A DNA stretch of 64,000 bases from Alisma plantago-aquatica (lineage: Eukaryota; Streptophyta; Magnoliopsida; Alismatales; Alismataceae), in contig OY856411.1 of NCBI GenBank assembly GCA_963693085.1, positions 67,126,001-67,190,000 of the forward strand. Reading direction: 5' to 3'. A program made the position numbers and the translations under genes. The stretch's first letter is position 1; each line of letters starts with the position of its first letter. Below are positions 23,662 through 34,269 of the stretch, in pieces. The notes under the pieces are model-generated. The model was not told where the DNA came from, did no database searches, and worked only from the letters and a program-made list of their open reading frames with translations.

Positions 23662-24198
23662 CTGAAATTAAATCTAAATTTATAATTTTGTTTATTACTC
23701 AAATATATATAAAATTATACCACAATTAGAACTTAGATTATGCAAACTTGTCAAACTAGATTCAACCTAGAATGAAAATTTTGTTACTCAAAAGAAAATT
23801 CGGTTCATTTTACACATCAACATTCACCCTAAAACCGACTCGGATTGACAAAATCCAAAGCTATAATTGTTTTTGTTCACAGTCTGGATAGGATCGGATT
23901 TATGGGTAGCGACAATATATATATCCCTAATGGATATTATAAGTTTCTATGCTATTAAGCATGGATAAGTCGTATATTTTAATGATAAAAAAAACTCCTA
24001 AATTAGTGTGGAAAAATAATGATGCTTTTAGTGTAAAATTCGCATATGTTGTCTTCGTTGATTTTAGAGAGAAAACTATTAAACAATATTGAAGTTAACA
24101 ACATTGAACTAAAATAAAAAGTCATAGGCTAGCCCGTAACAAAAGTGGAAATCTTGATCTTTCTACTTCTGGGAAGGTCTTTATAAAATGTAATCCTA
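23662..24198. other. Region downstream of the DUF295 gene
   Basis: AT-rich, non-coding. The 3' UTR and polyadenylation site of the minus-strand gene should lie at its right end (below 24199), but no signal stands out enough to place. Confidence 0.4.
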
Positions 24199-25293
24199 TT
24201 ACATAGTGATTGTATCGCAGTTTTTGATCCAGCATGGTAACATATTGCATGTCTCTTTGATCTTGAGGGCACGTGAATCATCAAAACAAGTGACTCCTTC
24301 TTCCATGTCATAGTAGCAATACATCTTGTCATCCTTGATGTCGATGTAGTAAATGGAGTTGCTGTTGAACCCTGTGGCTTTTGCATGAGGCAAGGCAAAG
24401 GAACATCCGAGGTTGTTCAAGAACATGCAATTATCTCCTATGTTCCCAACGGCAGTTAATGACCGACGCAGCATGTCAACTTTGTATACAAGTAGAGTAT
24501 AAGTGTTGGTGAACCGCAAGACTTCCACCCCAACCAAGTATATATCACCTTCCGACTCTACAAGAGATTGATAATATGGTCCAAAGTACGTGAGAGTATG
24601 TTGGTACGGCTCAGTGAGCACGGTAAAGAAGGTGGCGGATTCCGTTGTCGTCGCCGGTTTCATCATCTGCTCTATTTGAGCGCATACGATTGTTATATGT
24701 TGTTTGCCGTGAACAATGGCGTACACCTTTCCGTCAGCGCTTGTAATGCTGCCGAAGTAGTTACCGATTGACTTGGGGAGCACTACCCTCCTCCATGCTT
24801 CATCACCAATCTCACAAGATAGTAGAAAGTCCGATCTAGAACTTGTAATAACTAACTTGAAACTAGGATCATCCGGCGCTGCTGTCGTAGCACAGTGCCA
24901 CGACATGTAACAGGCATCCTCAGTGGACATACAAGGCAATTGGACATGGGCCCAATTGAACGGGTTCACAAGGAAGCAGCAGCGAGGTGCTGCTTCCTGT
25001 TCTTCCTCCATTACAACAAACAGCCAGCCGCTAGTAGTTGATGCAGAACTGTCCCACTTGTTACGTCGCGACCAGCTTGTACTCTTGGTTGTCTTGGTGA
25101 CCAGGACAGAAGACCCTTTGTTGTCGAGTGATTTGCTCAGAAAGCTGTGGAAGGTATCGCTGAGGCCATGGCGGTAAAGTAGCCACGGTGAAGTGATTTG
25201 AGTTTCGTTGCCATCTACTTTCTCGCCAAGTATCGATTTTGTTAGTGGAGGGAGAGTGGACTTCGAGGAATACTCGCAACTTCTGATGGACAT
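24199..25293 (-). CDS. DUF295-domain protein without an F-box (F-box-associated family), 364 aa
   Basis: The open frame is single-exon and uninterrupted. The DUF295/KIB1-4-type beta-propeller signature is clear: SPWLLY (residues 35-40), TSGWLFVV (87-94), CFLVNPFNWAHVQLP (106-120), the central DGKVYAIVHG strand, and the C-terminal GFNSNSIYYIDIKDDKMYCYY. In this family an N-terminal F-box usually binds SKP1 in an SCF ubiquitin ligase and DUF295 is thought to recruit the substrate. Here no F-box precedes SPWLL: only 34 residues do, and they show no LPxDLL pattern. Many DUF295-only genes exist in plants. It is the rightmost of three minus-strand copies spaced about 2.17 kb apart, the other two being pseudogenes. 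It runs head-to-head with the F-box gene at 26471. The start is the first Met of the open frame, and no upstream in-frame F-box was found. Confidence 0.85.
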   Translation of the reverse strand: MSIRSCEYSSKSTLPPLTKSILGEKVDGNETQITSPWLLYRHGLSDTFHSFLSKSLDNKGSSVLVTKTTKSTSWSRRNKWDSSASTTSGWLFVVMEEEQEAAPRCCFLVNPFNWAHVQLPCMSTEDACYMSWHCATTAAPDDPSFKLVITSSRSDFLLSCEIGDEAWRRVVLPKSIGNYFGSITSADGKVYAIVHGKQHITIVCAQIEQMMKPATTTESATFFTVLTEPYQHTLTYFGPYYQSLVESEGDIYLVGVEVLRFTNTYTLLVYKVDMLRRSLTAVGNIGDNCMFLNNLGCSFALPHAKATGFNSNSIYYIDIKDDKMYCYYDMEEGVTCFDDSRALKIKETCNMLPCWIKNCDTITM

Positions 25294-26310
25294 TGTAGAA
25301 GACTGGTTTTCAATGCTTCTAAATTTGTTGTATCATACTTGTTGTTCGAGTTGTATTATTGGAAAATCCATTCCTAAAAAAAGTTAATGAGGTGTGCATA
25401 GGACTAAGATTAACATGAACACAGTTGAAACAACAAGCTCGAGACAACAGATTTAAACCCGTTTTCAATTGAATTGGAGGAAGTGATCGACTTTAGGGGA
25501 TTGGTCTTCAGCGTCACAGGTGTAAGGGATTGGAGATCACAAGATTTCAATTTCGTGCATATATAGCAAGCCTGACTGGTACATCATAATATGCAAGCGG
25601 AAAGTTGATAAAGTCCGTGTTCAATTACAACTAGGAGTCGCTAATTGTTGCGTTTCCCGATATTGTTCAAAATTAAATGATAATCCTTGTTCATAAAAAA
25701 GTAATAATCATAATCATAAATTCTAGTAGTCACGGTTTTGTTTCCTGTATGAACATCACCTTATCGATAATTTAATGTTGGAAAATATCAAATTGGCATA
25801 CTTTAACTAAAATAATGTCCTGTTTTAGCACCTTTTCTGAGTTTGAATACCAAAAACGCCATGGTGATTGGCGGTTCCCATACAAAATAAAAAATTGCAA
25901 AGAAAATAACTAAAAACGCTGCCTGAAGTAGCACTTTTCAACTTAGAATCCCATCTGAGTTCAAGTTGAAAAGAACTATTTTTGTAGTGTTTTTTATTTT
26001 ATTTATTTTTTTTATTGAAAACGCTAATTGCAGTGGATTAGGATATGAAAAACGTCACTTTATGTGGAATGTTCAACGGAAAGTGTACTATATCCGTATA
26101 TATTTTGATTGGGGTGTTAGAAAAGGAATTATTTTAGTCAAAGTATGTTGTATTGGATTTCTTTCCTATGGTGTTTCGCCTTCTTTCCATATTCTTTGCC
26201 AGTATGATCTCTGTCCAAGTGCATGTTTAGAAAAAGGAATGTTTTTAATCCTATTCCAATCCGTTAAGGGAGTTGCAATCATAATAAGATTGAATTGTGA
26301 TCTTACCACC
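25294..26310. promoter_or_regulatory. Divergent intergenic spacer (promoter region of both genes)
   Basis: About 1.18 kb separates the two start codons, so both promoters must lie here. Candidate TATA sequences are given separately. A plus-strand frame at 25966-26319 (117 codons) starts with a signal-peptide-like run (MKRTIFVVFFILFIFFIEN, then ANC-SG) and has several cysteines. It lies in the F-box gene promoter and has no homologue I know, so I do not call it a gene. Confidence 0.55.
25558..25566 (-). promoter_or_regulatory. Candidate TATA box of the DUF295 gene
   Basis: The minus strand reads CTATATATG about 265 bases before the ATG at 25293. It is the best TATA-like site in the upstream region. 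This would give a 5' UTR of some 230 bases. It is a guess from position and composition only. Confidence 0.4.
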
Positions 26311-26322
26311 TATTTATAAATA
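26311..26322 (+). promoter_or_regulatory. TATA box of the F-box gene
   Basis: TATTTATAAATA lies about 150 bases before the ATG at 26471 and changes to more GC-rich sequence just downstream. It would place transcription start near 26345 with a 5' UTR of about 125 bases. Confidence 0.6.
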
Positions 26323-26470
26323 CTGAACGCCGTTACGTCCACTGGATTGATACAATCCACGCAGACGATCTCGTTCGGCAACATAGTTCCGACAACGCAG
26401 CTAGCGCAAAGACGAAAGCCATCTAAATGCTTGCGACGTACAATCATTAGGTGCATCTTCTTCTGCAGCA

Positions 26471-27727
26471 ATGAAGAAGCAAGATGATAACGAAGACAAA
26501 CATACCCGCAACACCGAAAGGGACATCTGTGAAATCCTTCCTCGAGATGTCGTCCAGCTTGTGTCTCATCTACTAATTGGCGATGCACGAACATATCAGG
26601 CTTTCCGGCTTGTATGCAAGACCTGGTGGAGTGCCTCCAACCTGCCAGTCTACGCCCAATTTGCAAGTTCTCTGCCACTGTTACTACACGTTCCCCAGAC
26701 GTCATCAATAAACACCAAGTGCTATCTCTACGACCCTTGGACGACAGGGTTCACATTCGCCGTTGATGTTCCTGCCTTATCTGGCGCGACAAGCATCGAA
26801 CATGCCAAAGATGGGTGGGTAGTTGTGACCACATTAGACTCCATTTTTGTTCTGAATCCCTTCACCGGCGAAAGAGTTAACATGCCGTACCAACGCCCAG
26901 GCTCAGATCAGAAGGGCACGTGTCTGTCGGCGTCACCTGGAACGTCTGGTCTGATGGCCTTCACCGTCTCCAGTGTTAGCCCTAAATGGATTTTCATTTA
27001 TAGCTGGTCGCAAGGAGAAGATGCATGGTCTTACATGACCTTTGAAAACCAAACTGACTTCATTGCATCGAGTTGCAACCCCGTCTTCCACAATGGCAAG
27101 CTCTACTGCCTGGACATTAGTGGTCGGATTGGATGCTACAACCCTTACAAGAAAACTTGGAACGTTATGAACAACCACAGTAGTATGAAGCCACGCGACC
27201 CATCAGAATATCTTTCAGAATACGCCATGCTCCTCGAACATAGAGGGCACTTATTCTCTGTTTTTGCTGATAGGCTTAACCGAGGACCTATACGTGTCCA
27301 TAAACTAGATCAGCATGACAATTGGAGAAGAATGCGACATGTGGGTAACGATATGGCGTTGTTTTTGAGCATGAAGGGAGGATTGATGGCAAAAGCGCCA
27401 TCCTTGTCCTCTCTTCTCGGTGGAACACTTGTGCCACGGCAGAACTGGAGCATGGGGAATAAGATCTTTTATCCAATGACATGTGGAACTTCAAAGGGAG
27501 ACGTTGTGAACGCTTCCTTGGTACAATCTTTTGCTGGGTGTGACCATGCTTACAACTTTGTCCAAATGGAGCCTCTCACTTCAACTCGGAGACCTCGCTT
27601 AGATTACCCCGTGTACTACTCATTTGATGATAAGAAGTTCCATCCGGAAGATTTTCGCCTCTGCAAAGAACGCAATATGAGGTTTTGTGTTTGGCTTGTT
27701 CCTTTTTTTCAGAGGTGTCATCCTTGA
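26471..27727 (+). CDS. F-box protein with DUF295/KIB1-4-type C-terminal domain, 418 aa
   Basis: A single-exon, uninterrupted frame. Residues 19-57 form an F-box: ILPRDVVQLVSHL, then YQAFRLVCKTWWSAS, matching the LPxDVL...FRxVCKxW pattern that binds SKP1 in nuclear/cytoplasmic SCF ubiquitin ligases. The rest shows F-box-associated propeller strands: CYLYDPWTTGF (about 83-93), DGWVVVTTLDSIFVLNPFTGE (about 113-133), HNGKLYCLDISGRIGCYNP in the middle, and the C-terminal PVYYSFDDKKFHPEDFRLC, typical of plant DUF295 F-box proteins. The probable role is substrate recognition for ubiquitination; the substrate is unknown. The 3' half and downstream DNA are duplicated in decayed form at about 28.5-29.7 kb. 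It points away from the DUF295 gene at 25293. The start is the only Met before the F-box, with a TATA box upstream. Confidence 0.9.
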   Translation: MKKQDDNEDKHTRNTERDICEILPRDVVQLVSHLLIGDARTYQAFRLVCKTWWSASNLPVYAQFASSLPLLLHVPQTSSINTKCYLYDPWTTGFTFAVDVPALSGATSIEHAKDGWVVVTTLDSIFVLNPFTGERVNMPYQRPGSDQKGTCLSASPGTSGLMAFTVSSVSPKWIFIYSWSQGEDAWSYMTFENQTDFIASSCNPVFHNGKLYCLDISGRIGCYNPYKKTWNVMNNHSSMKPRDPSEYLSEYAMLLEHRGHLFSVFADRLNRGPIRVHKLDQHDNWRRMRHVGNDMALFLSMKGGLMAKAPSLSSLLGGTLVPRQNWSMGNKIFYPMTCGTSKGDVVNASLVQSFAGCDHAYNFVQMEPLTSTRRPRLDYPVYYSFDDKKFHPEDFRLCKERNMRFCVWLVPFFQRCHP

Positions 27728-28395
27728 TGTTTGCATCAAGTCATGTATGATGCAGCTTTTGTGTGTGGATCCTAATATTTCTTCAATTGTGTCATTCACT
27801 TTAATTAGATATAATTGCTGGAGTGTGGTTTCTATTGGAACTCTGTTATTAAACTATTAGGGATATAAAATTTGCGTTAACATGTTTCATCTAACGGTTG
27901 AGACTAAAGGCACAACAACAATGCAAGTTTTAATTGTCGCATGCTATGTATATTCAAAATATCACTAAATTTCATGATTATATATAATGTAAAATCAACT
28001 TATTTGAACGAAGTCAGATAATAACATCAAAATAGAGGAATGTTGCAAGAGTCTTTTGAAGTTTCATTAACGAATTCAATTGTTTCACTCTTACACAACT
28101 CAACACAAAACACCCACAATAAATAGCTGTATAACCAGTTATCTAATTTATTATCATAATTGTTGCTTCAATCATGTTGAAATCTGTCTAAATGGAATAT
28201 GCCGCTTACTTTGACAACAAGGAAGACTACGACATCCCCCTTTTCTTAATGATAAAGAGATATCTAGTGAACTCCAAGAAAGAAACTCATTCTTTCCCCT
28301 TCTTGTTAATCCAAGTTAAACCTCATAAAAAAATTAAAGGAAAGATATTTAGTCAGGGCTTTAGGACAAAAATGAGGGAGAGTATAATATGATCA
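27190..28395 (+). repeat. Tandem duplication unit 1: 3' part of the F-box gene plus downstream DNA
   Basis: This covers the last third of the F-box CDS, its 3' UTR and about 670 bases beyond. It aligns in order with 28500-29700. Shared landmarks include GTGTGTGGATCCTA at 27760-27773 and 29119-29132, the CAATTGTTTCACTCTTACAC / CAATTCTTTCATTCTTATAC pair near 28077 and 29430, and the AGTTAAACCTC box near 28314 and 29631. The offset is about 1.32-1.36 kb. Confidence 0.8.
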
Positions 28396-28499
28396 TAATT
28401 TTGTAAAAATGATAGAATAATTACAAGAATTTGTCAAAAAGTACCCCAATACTATGAAGTTGAGGGAGGGGTCAGACTAAGATATTTTACATCGAAGTA

Positions 28500-29190
28500 G
28501 AAGACAAGTGGGCAACAAGTTGTGACGTTAGTCCTTTCTAGATTGCAAAGCCAACCCTTTGAAACACTACATCCATACACTTGGGACTAAAATTAGAATA
28601 CACCATGCTCCTTGAAAACAAAGTTCATGAATTCTTTGTTTGTGCTAATACGTTTAACCACAGACTTATGTGTCTATAAATTAATACCATAATTGATAAA
28701 AAACATGATTTGGGTAATGATATGGTGGTGATTTTTAGTGTGAAGGGAGGACATGATGGAAAAAGTCCATCCTTAATTTCTTCTTAGAAAAACATGTGGC
28801 ATGGCCTCATTAAAGATGGGATAAGATCTATTATCTAGTGACATGTGTAAGTTAAATGGTAGATTAAGTGAACGTTTTGTGCAATATCTATTTGGGTGAG
28901 ACCATTGTTACTACTTTGTCCAAATAGATAGTTTTACTTCCACTTAGAGACCTTGGCCTGATATCCTAGTTTTTTACTCATTTGATGATAACAAAAATCC
29001 ATCTTGATGATTTTTTCCTCTGCAAAGATAGCAACCTGAGGTTTTATGTTTGTTTTGTTTCTTATTTTGAGAGGCATAATTGTTGATCATCGCATCTAAT
29101 CATATATGTTGCAGTTTGTGTGTGGATCCTATATCCCTAGTTGTATAATTTATTTGTTTACTATGGTCTATTTTAGTGTTCTTTCTATTG
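28500..29190 (+). pseudogene. F-box gene fragment (decayed tandem duplicate of the 3' half)
   Basis: The segment matches the F-box gene from about codon 230 through the stop and into the 3' UTR: GAATACACCATGCTCC (as EYAMLLE in the gene), GGGTAATGATATGG (GNDMA), TTTTTACTCATTTGATGATAAC (YYSFDD) and TCTGCAAAGATAGCAACCTG AGGTTT (LCKERNMRF). In-frame stops and indels are numerous, and the F-box half is absent. It has no start or promoter of its own. The start of similarity, about 28500, is approximate. Confidence 0.85.
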
Positions 29191-29700
29191 AAGCTCTCTC
29201 ATCTACCTATTTGAAAACCAATATTAAGGTATCTCATCTTATGATTTAAACCAAAGTCATCATGTCAATGTGACATATTAATCAACATTCTTATATATCA
29301 TCTAAACCTCTCTTATTTTAATGATACCACTACAAACTCATATTCATGAAATATAGACACTCAATAAAGTTTAATATATCAGCAAGTTCCTAAAATTTTT
29401 GATGTTCAATGAATTCATTCAATTCTTTCATTCTTATACAACTCAAATAGAAATTCATCATTGGTTTATCAAATTGATGGTTCAATCATGTCCACGTCTC
29501 ACTAAATTAGATGATACCACTCAACCTAAAATCAATAATTGATAGGACGTCCTCCTATTCTTGATTATACGAGAAGCTTTAGAAAACTCTACTAACGCAC
29601 CACCTTCTTCCCCCTTCATGTTTATCTCAGTTAAACCTCGTGGAAAAATAATGAATATAGAATATATTAGGATTTCAAGACCAAGAAGAGGGACATTAGA
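29191..29700 (+). repeat. Tandem duplication unit 2: downstream part
   Basis: This matches the non-coding DNA at about 27860-28395 downstream of the F-box gene and completes the second copy of the tandem unit. Similarity fades near 29700. Confidence 0.65.
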
Positions 29701-32700
29701 AGATGGTCAAAATCTTTCCTAGAACATCGAGTAAATAAAATAACTTGGCAAAAAGACTCTAGTCTTTCACTTGAATCTATCACTAATGGAGAGTGTATAT
29801 CTACTTCACCAAATTTCCTTGTTTCTTCCCACCAGACCCTCACTGACCCTTCATTACTCTCAAATCTAATGACTATTTGTGTTGAAGACATATTGAGGTG
29901 ATTAGGGATGTAGATAAACTCTAAATGATTCAAGGAGCCCTTAATTTTCTCATATGGTTCATTACATGTCATTTTCCTCACTATATCACGTCTGCTTTTT
30001 TATAAATATACCCCAAATTTTATTTTCTTATTTCAAGAGAATGTATGTTTAATTGGTTTTTTTGTTGGGAGAATCCAAATTGGCCCATATATATCACTCA
30101 TTTGGTGAAATTTTTTGAAAAAATGGAACTACAAAATGAATAAATGTATTGTGCACATATTAAAATTTATAAATGGATACCAAAGTCTCGAGGTTAATGA
30201 ACTTATTTCCCAATCAAATGCAATTATGGTATGGGTCATCAACATTTCAACTCAATTAAATCAACCCAACCTAAATATTCCCCATACCCTCATTTTATTC
30301 GAACTAGTACTTCATATCTCTAAAATTCTAACCAATTTCAATTAATGCATATTAAATTTCTTGAAAACTGATTTTTAACCTCTGTTTGTTAGGAATAATT
30401 GAGGAAAACTAGCAAAGATGTACAGAAGGCGTGGAAATTTGCCAATAGTTCAGGACAAATCTTTAGGAAAGCTAAAACATCATTATTTTATGAATCCACG
30501 TCACATCTTGCTATCTATTATTCATGTATTATAAAAAATCAATGATTAATCAAGAAAACAACCACACAGGTAAGTAAACTTTAGTTACATGGATAAGAGA
30601 AAATGGGTAGTCATTGAAGAACGTGGATCATAATTTCTCCTACTTGATGATTTTTATGAGTACTTTAATATACTTTTTATTTTTGAACATGTCCAAAACC
30701 TAATTACAACAATTTCATATCATTTATATTGAATTCTACAATTTTAGATGATTTTGGTGGACTTGGTGGATGATTTCATATTGAATGCTCAAAGTGAATA
30801 TCTTAGAAAATAATATATGTTTTTTTATGTTTGGTGATATATAATTGATCATGAATAGTTTGCAATGAGTTCATTAGATATGTGGTTAATCTTGTTAAAA
30901 AGTGCTAATTGACTAAGTGATGAATATTTAGGTAAAGATGATTGAACTATGTATTTTAACTATTTCAGGATCCTAACAATATTATCGACTAGGAAAGGAG
31001 TAATATTGAGAAAACCACTAAATTGAACCCATACATATATTGTGATTATGTGTTGAACAAACTGAATGCATACCAATAGTTCATAGGGTTTTAGTGGGTA
31101 ATTAATAATAGTTTTAACCAATAATAAATTCAAATCACAATAGTGTGTAGTAATATTCATGATAATGATTTTGAAGGAGATCTGAACTAAGTTAGTTAAT
31201 AAAATTGATAACCCCGCTATTAGTGTGAAAAATAAATATTATATTCCTAGTCTTTGTAATTAGCTTGAAAATAATATTACATACTATGATCTTAGTATTA
31301 TTAGTTGTTTTGAATATGAATACTCATACAAAGGCATCTCAACCCTAATATGATCCTTGTGGGCCATCTTAGAATTAAGTTGGGAACTCCCACATATATG
31401 CATGTAGTTACTCATTAGACATATAGAAAAAATTGACTTCTCTTCTCTAAGAGCAATATAAATTTATGTTAAATTAAATATCCATCTAAGATAGATTGAC
31501 TTGCAACTGGTTAAGACATAAAAAAATATTTTTAAAAGAGTCTAATCTAGTAGTTAATTTGTTGTAACTATGTTCAGTGGACTTAACTAATGTGAAGGAA
31601 AAAAACTAAGACGACATTTTAAGATATCCTAACTTGAAAGTAACATAGTATGCAACCAAAAATGGAAACTAAGATTTAAATATAAAAACAAAAAAGAATT
31701 CATAGAAACATTATCATATGATAATTTAATAAGTTACAGAGATGAATCTATGAAGGCTAACTCTAAACCCAGCATGCCCATTTTTGAAATAGAAATGCGC
31801 TAAATAACTTTTAGATAAATAGATTTATATGAATAAATATATATTAACATTTCGATGTAAGAAAGATTCAAGAACATCGATTGAAAAGTCACAAGAATGT
31901 GATTGGTGAAATTAGAGGATATTTTAATTTGTCGATGACTGAGGTACCCTACATACCATAACTTCGTAGAACATTTTGAAAAATTAAACTATTTTTATTA
32001 AATGAATTATTTCTATTCCTTAATATTTATTACTTTTTTATAACATCGTATGTAGGTAAAGTAGTGTTGAACTAAAATCACCCCCTTAATGGTAAATTAT
32101 CAAAGTTATTGCAATTATAGAATTTACAAATTTTTAGTAAGATGAAATATGATAGTTGGCCTTCTACTATTTTACAAATTTAATTTAGATTATTCATAAA
32201 GGTATTGATATTAAGATGAAGTTAAATAATTTAATACTAGTACCCCAAGTTCGAATATGTTGGGAATTGTAGATGATTTTGTGCCTATTTTGTTTTTGTA
32301 GTCATCTTATTACAAGCTTTAGTTTAAATGTTAATACATAATGTAAGATGAGGAATGGTAAAGTACGACATTAAAATGAAATTGACACGCATTAATACCT
32401 AACAAACCATGTTCAAAGAAAATTTTAGAGAATGCAATATTGATTAGGGAACTAGTTTAGTGATGGTGATTTATATATCATGATGTGAGAATGACAAGTA
32501 AACCTATTTTAATCATTCGATATATATTGAATTATTATTGTCGAAGGCTACTATATATTTATGTATTGCATTATAATTGTATAATCATATTGTTACAAGC
32601 TAAAAGATAGTAATAAAAATGATGCCATCAGATATATGCCTTTCATATGAAATAGGATTATGAAAGATGAGTGATGTGAATCAATAACAAATAAAAAACA

Positions 32701-32769
32701 TGATTCATAATAGAGTTTGATCAAACAACCTGGTGAGTTTTGTCCTCTACCTAAAGCTAAGTCGAAACA
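29701..32769. other. Unassigned AT-rich intergenic DNA
   Basis: A 104-codon minus-strand frame at 29667-29981 (SSTQIVIRFESNEGSVRVWW, then EETRKFGEVDIHSPLV) has protein-like composition but no family I can name. It straddles the end of the duplicated region. The rest is AT-rich with no element ends, gene motifs or long repeats that I can see. Confidence 0.4.
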
Positions 32770-32774
32770 ATAGT
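32770..32774 (+). repeat. Target-site duplication of Copia-2, left copy (ATAGT)
   Basis: ATAGT precedes the TGTTGAC start of the 5' LTR. The same five bases follow the CCAACA end of the 3' LTR at 39157-39161. Confidence 0.88.
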
Positions 32775-34217
32775 TGTTGACTTGAGAGCTATACATTGCC
32801 CATATTTTGATAATGACTTAACCATTACATTCTATATGTACCTAATATGTTTGTTCAAGATTGATTTCAAGCTTTAGGTACATGGAAAGGATCGAATTAC
32901 ACAAGCCCTAGCTTGTTCAAGTTCAAGTCAAATGCAATGCAAGTGTGCAATTTAGGAAATCACTCCAAATGACCTTAGATTATTTTTTTAATCACTTGTA
33001 TTGATGATATGACTTGTAACTAAGATGAGAAAAAAAAATTAGGGACACTTAGTTCTAAGGTTTAAACACTCAAATGTCAATTTAGAAAATTTTTCACAGG
33101 CTGTTTATCAGTCGAATTGGCAAATCGACCGATCCTTTGGTGGATTTTCTAAAGATGACTCATTGATCAAGTTGCACACTCAAAGAACTTGACTGACCGA
33201 CTCACTAAACAAAATTAATTTTAGCTCATGGGTTGAGTTTCCCCAGAACAAACTCAACCAATGATTTGAAAATTGGCTTTGCATTTAATGGATCAGTCAA
33301 GTTACCTTTATTGAAACTCGACCAAATGTACTATACGAAAAATGAAGAAAAAGTGATTATAACCGTTGGTGAGATGTTTTGGGCAAAAATAGATCTGTTG
33401 CATCTTAGAAAATGGCTATATTTCGACCCTAAGTGATCCCACACTCAAGGGAACACCCCCAGCTATAAATGGGACCCCTTGGAGTTCATTTCAAGTGTGT
33501 TCATTCATGCTATTCTAAGTTCTTGCTATAGTTGAGTGTGTTTCAACTCATTGATCCTCGTTCTCTCTCTAGTTTACACTTAATTTCTTGATTATGAGTG
33601 AGATAGGTCTATTGTAAGAGAGCTCCTTCCTTGTGCTTGTAAATCTCATTCCATTCCACCTTCCCTACCCCTTTCCTCCATGAAGCAAAGGTGGAGCTAC
33701 TACTGTTCTTCTTCATGGTTGAAAAAGAGGTGAAGATCCTCTCCAGGTGAAGGAGAAGGCAAAGGCTGAAGATACAAGAAGAGTGGGTAAATCCTTGAAG
33801 TCAGAAGACTTGTGCAAGAGTAGGTAAGACCTTGGAAGAAGGTTGAAGACACTTGGAAAAGTGGGTAGGTCCTTAGTAAGGTGGAAGACTCTTTGTGATT
33901 GGATGGGTAAGTCCTTTGGTGGTCTTGTGTTGTAACTCTTATTGGTGAATATATAGAGAAAAGCACTTGCAAAGTGCTAGAGGTTGACCTCTCTAGGTAG
34001 TGGACTGACTCTCTCCTAGTTTGGAAAGTGGAACCACTCTACATGACCTTGTCAAATGGTTTCTATATATCTCTCTCATCCTTGCTATGCTTGTTAGTTA
34101 GGACTTCAAATTGCACTTAAGATATAGGTTTTAAATTGATAAAATTTAAAGGTCTAATCTATCTTGTGAGAATTTTTGAAGCTCTATTCACCCGTATCTA
34201 GAGACCTAGATCCAACA
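32775..34217 (+). repeat. Copia-2 5' LTR
   Basis: It starts TGTTGACTTGAGAGC and holds CCCATATTTTGATAATGAC near its start, like other SIRE-type LTRs. It ends GATCCAACA two bases before the PBS. A TATA box is at 33464-33470. Its last 242 bases (33976-34217) match 38916-39156. Confidence 0.85.
33464..33470 (+). promoter_or_regulatory. TATA box in Copia-2 5' LTR
   Basis: TATAAAT in the context CCCCAGCTATAAATGGGACC lies about 750 bases before the LTR end, a typical U3 position. Confidence 0.65.
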
Positions 34218-34219
34218 AG

Positions 34220-34231
34220 TGGTATCAGAGC
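34220..34231 (+). other. Copia-2 primer-binding site
   Basis: TGGTATCAGAGC, a full match to the common initiator-Met tRNA site, stands two bases after the LTR end. Confidence 0.92.
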
Positions 34232-34269
34232 TAAGGATCTTCTACAACAATCTCCCATGGGAGGAGAAG

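Noticed and set aside
34219..34269. Earlier ATG (34219) as the start of Copia-2 gag
   Set aside because: It overlaps the primer-binding site at 34220-34231; the later Met at 34270 opens the gag-like sequence.
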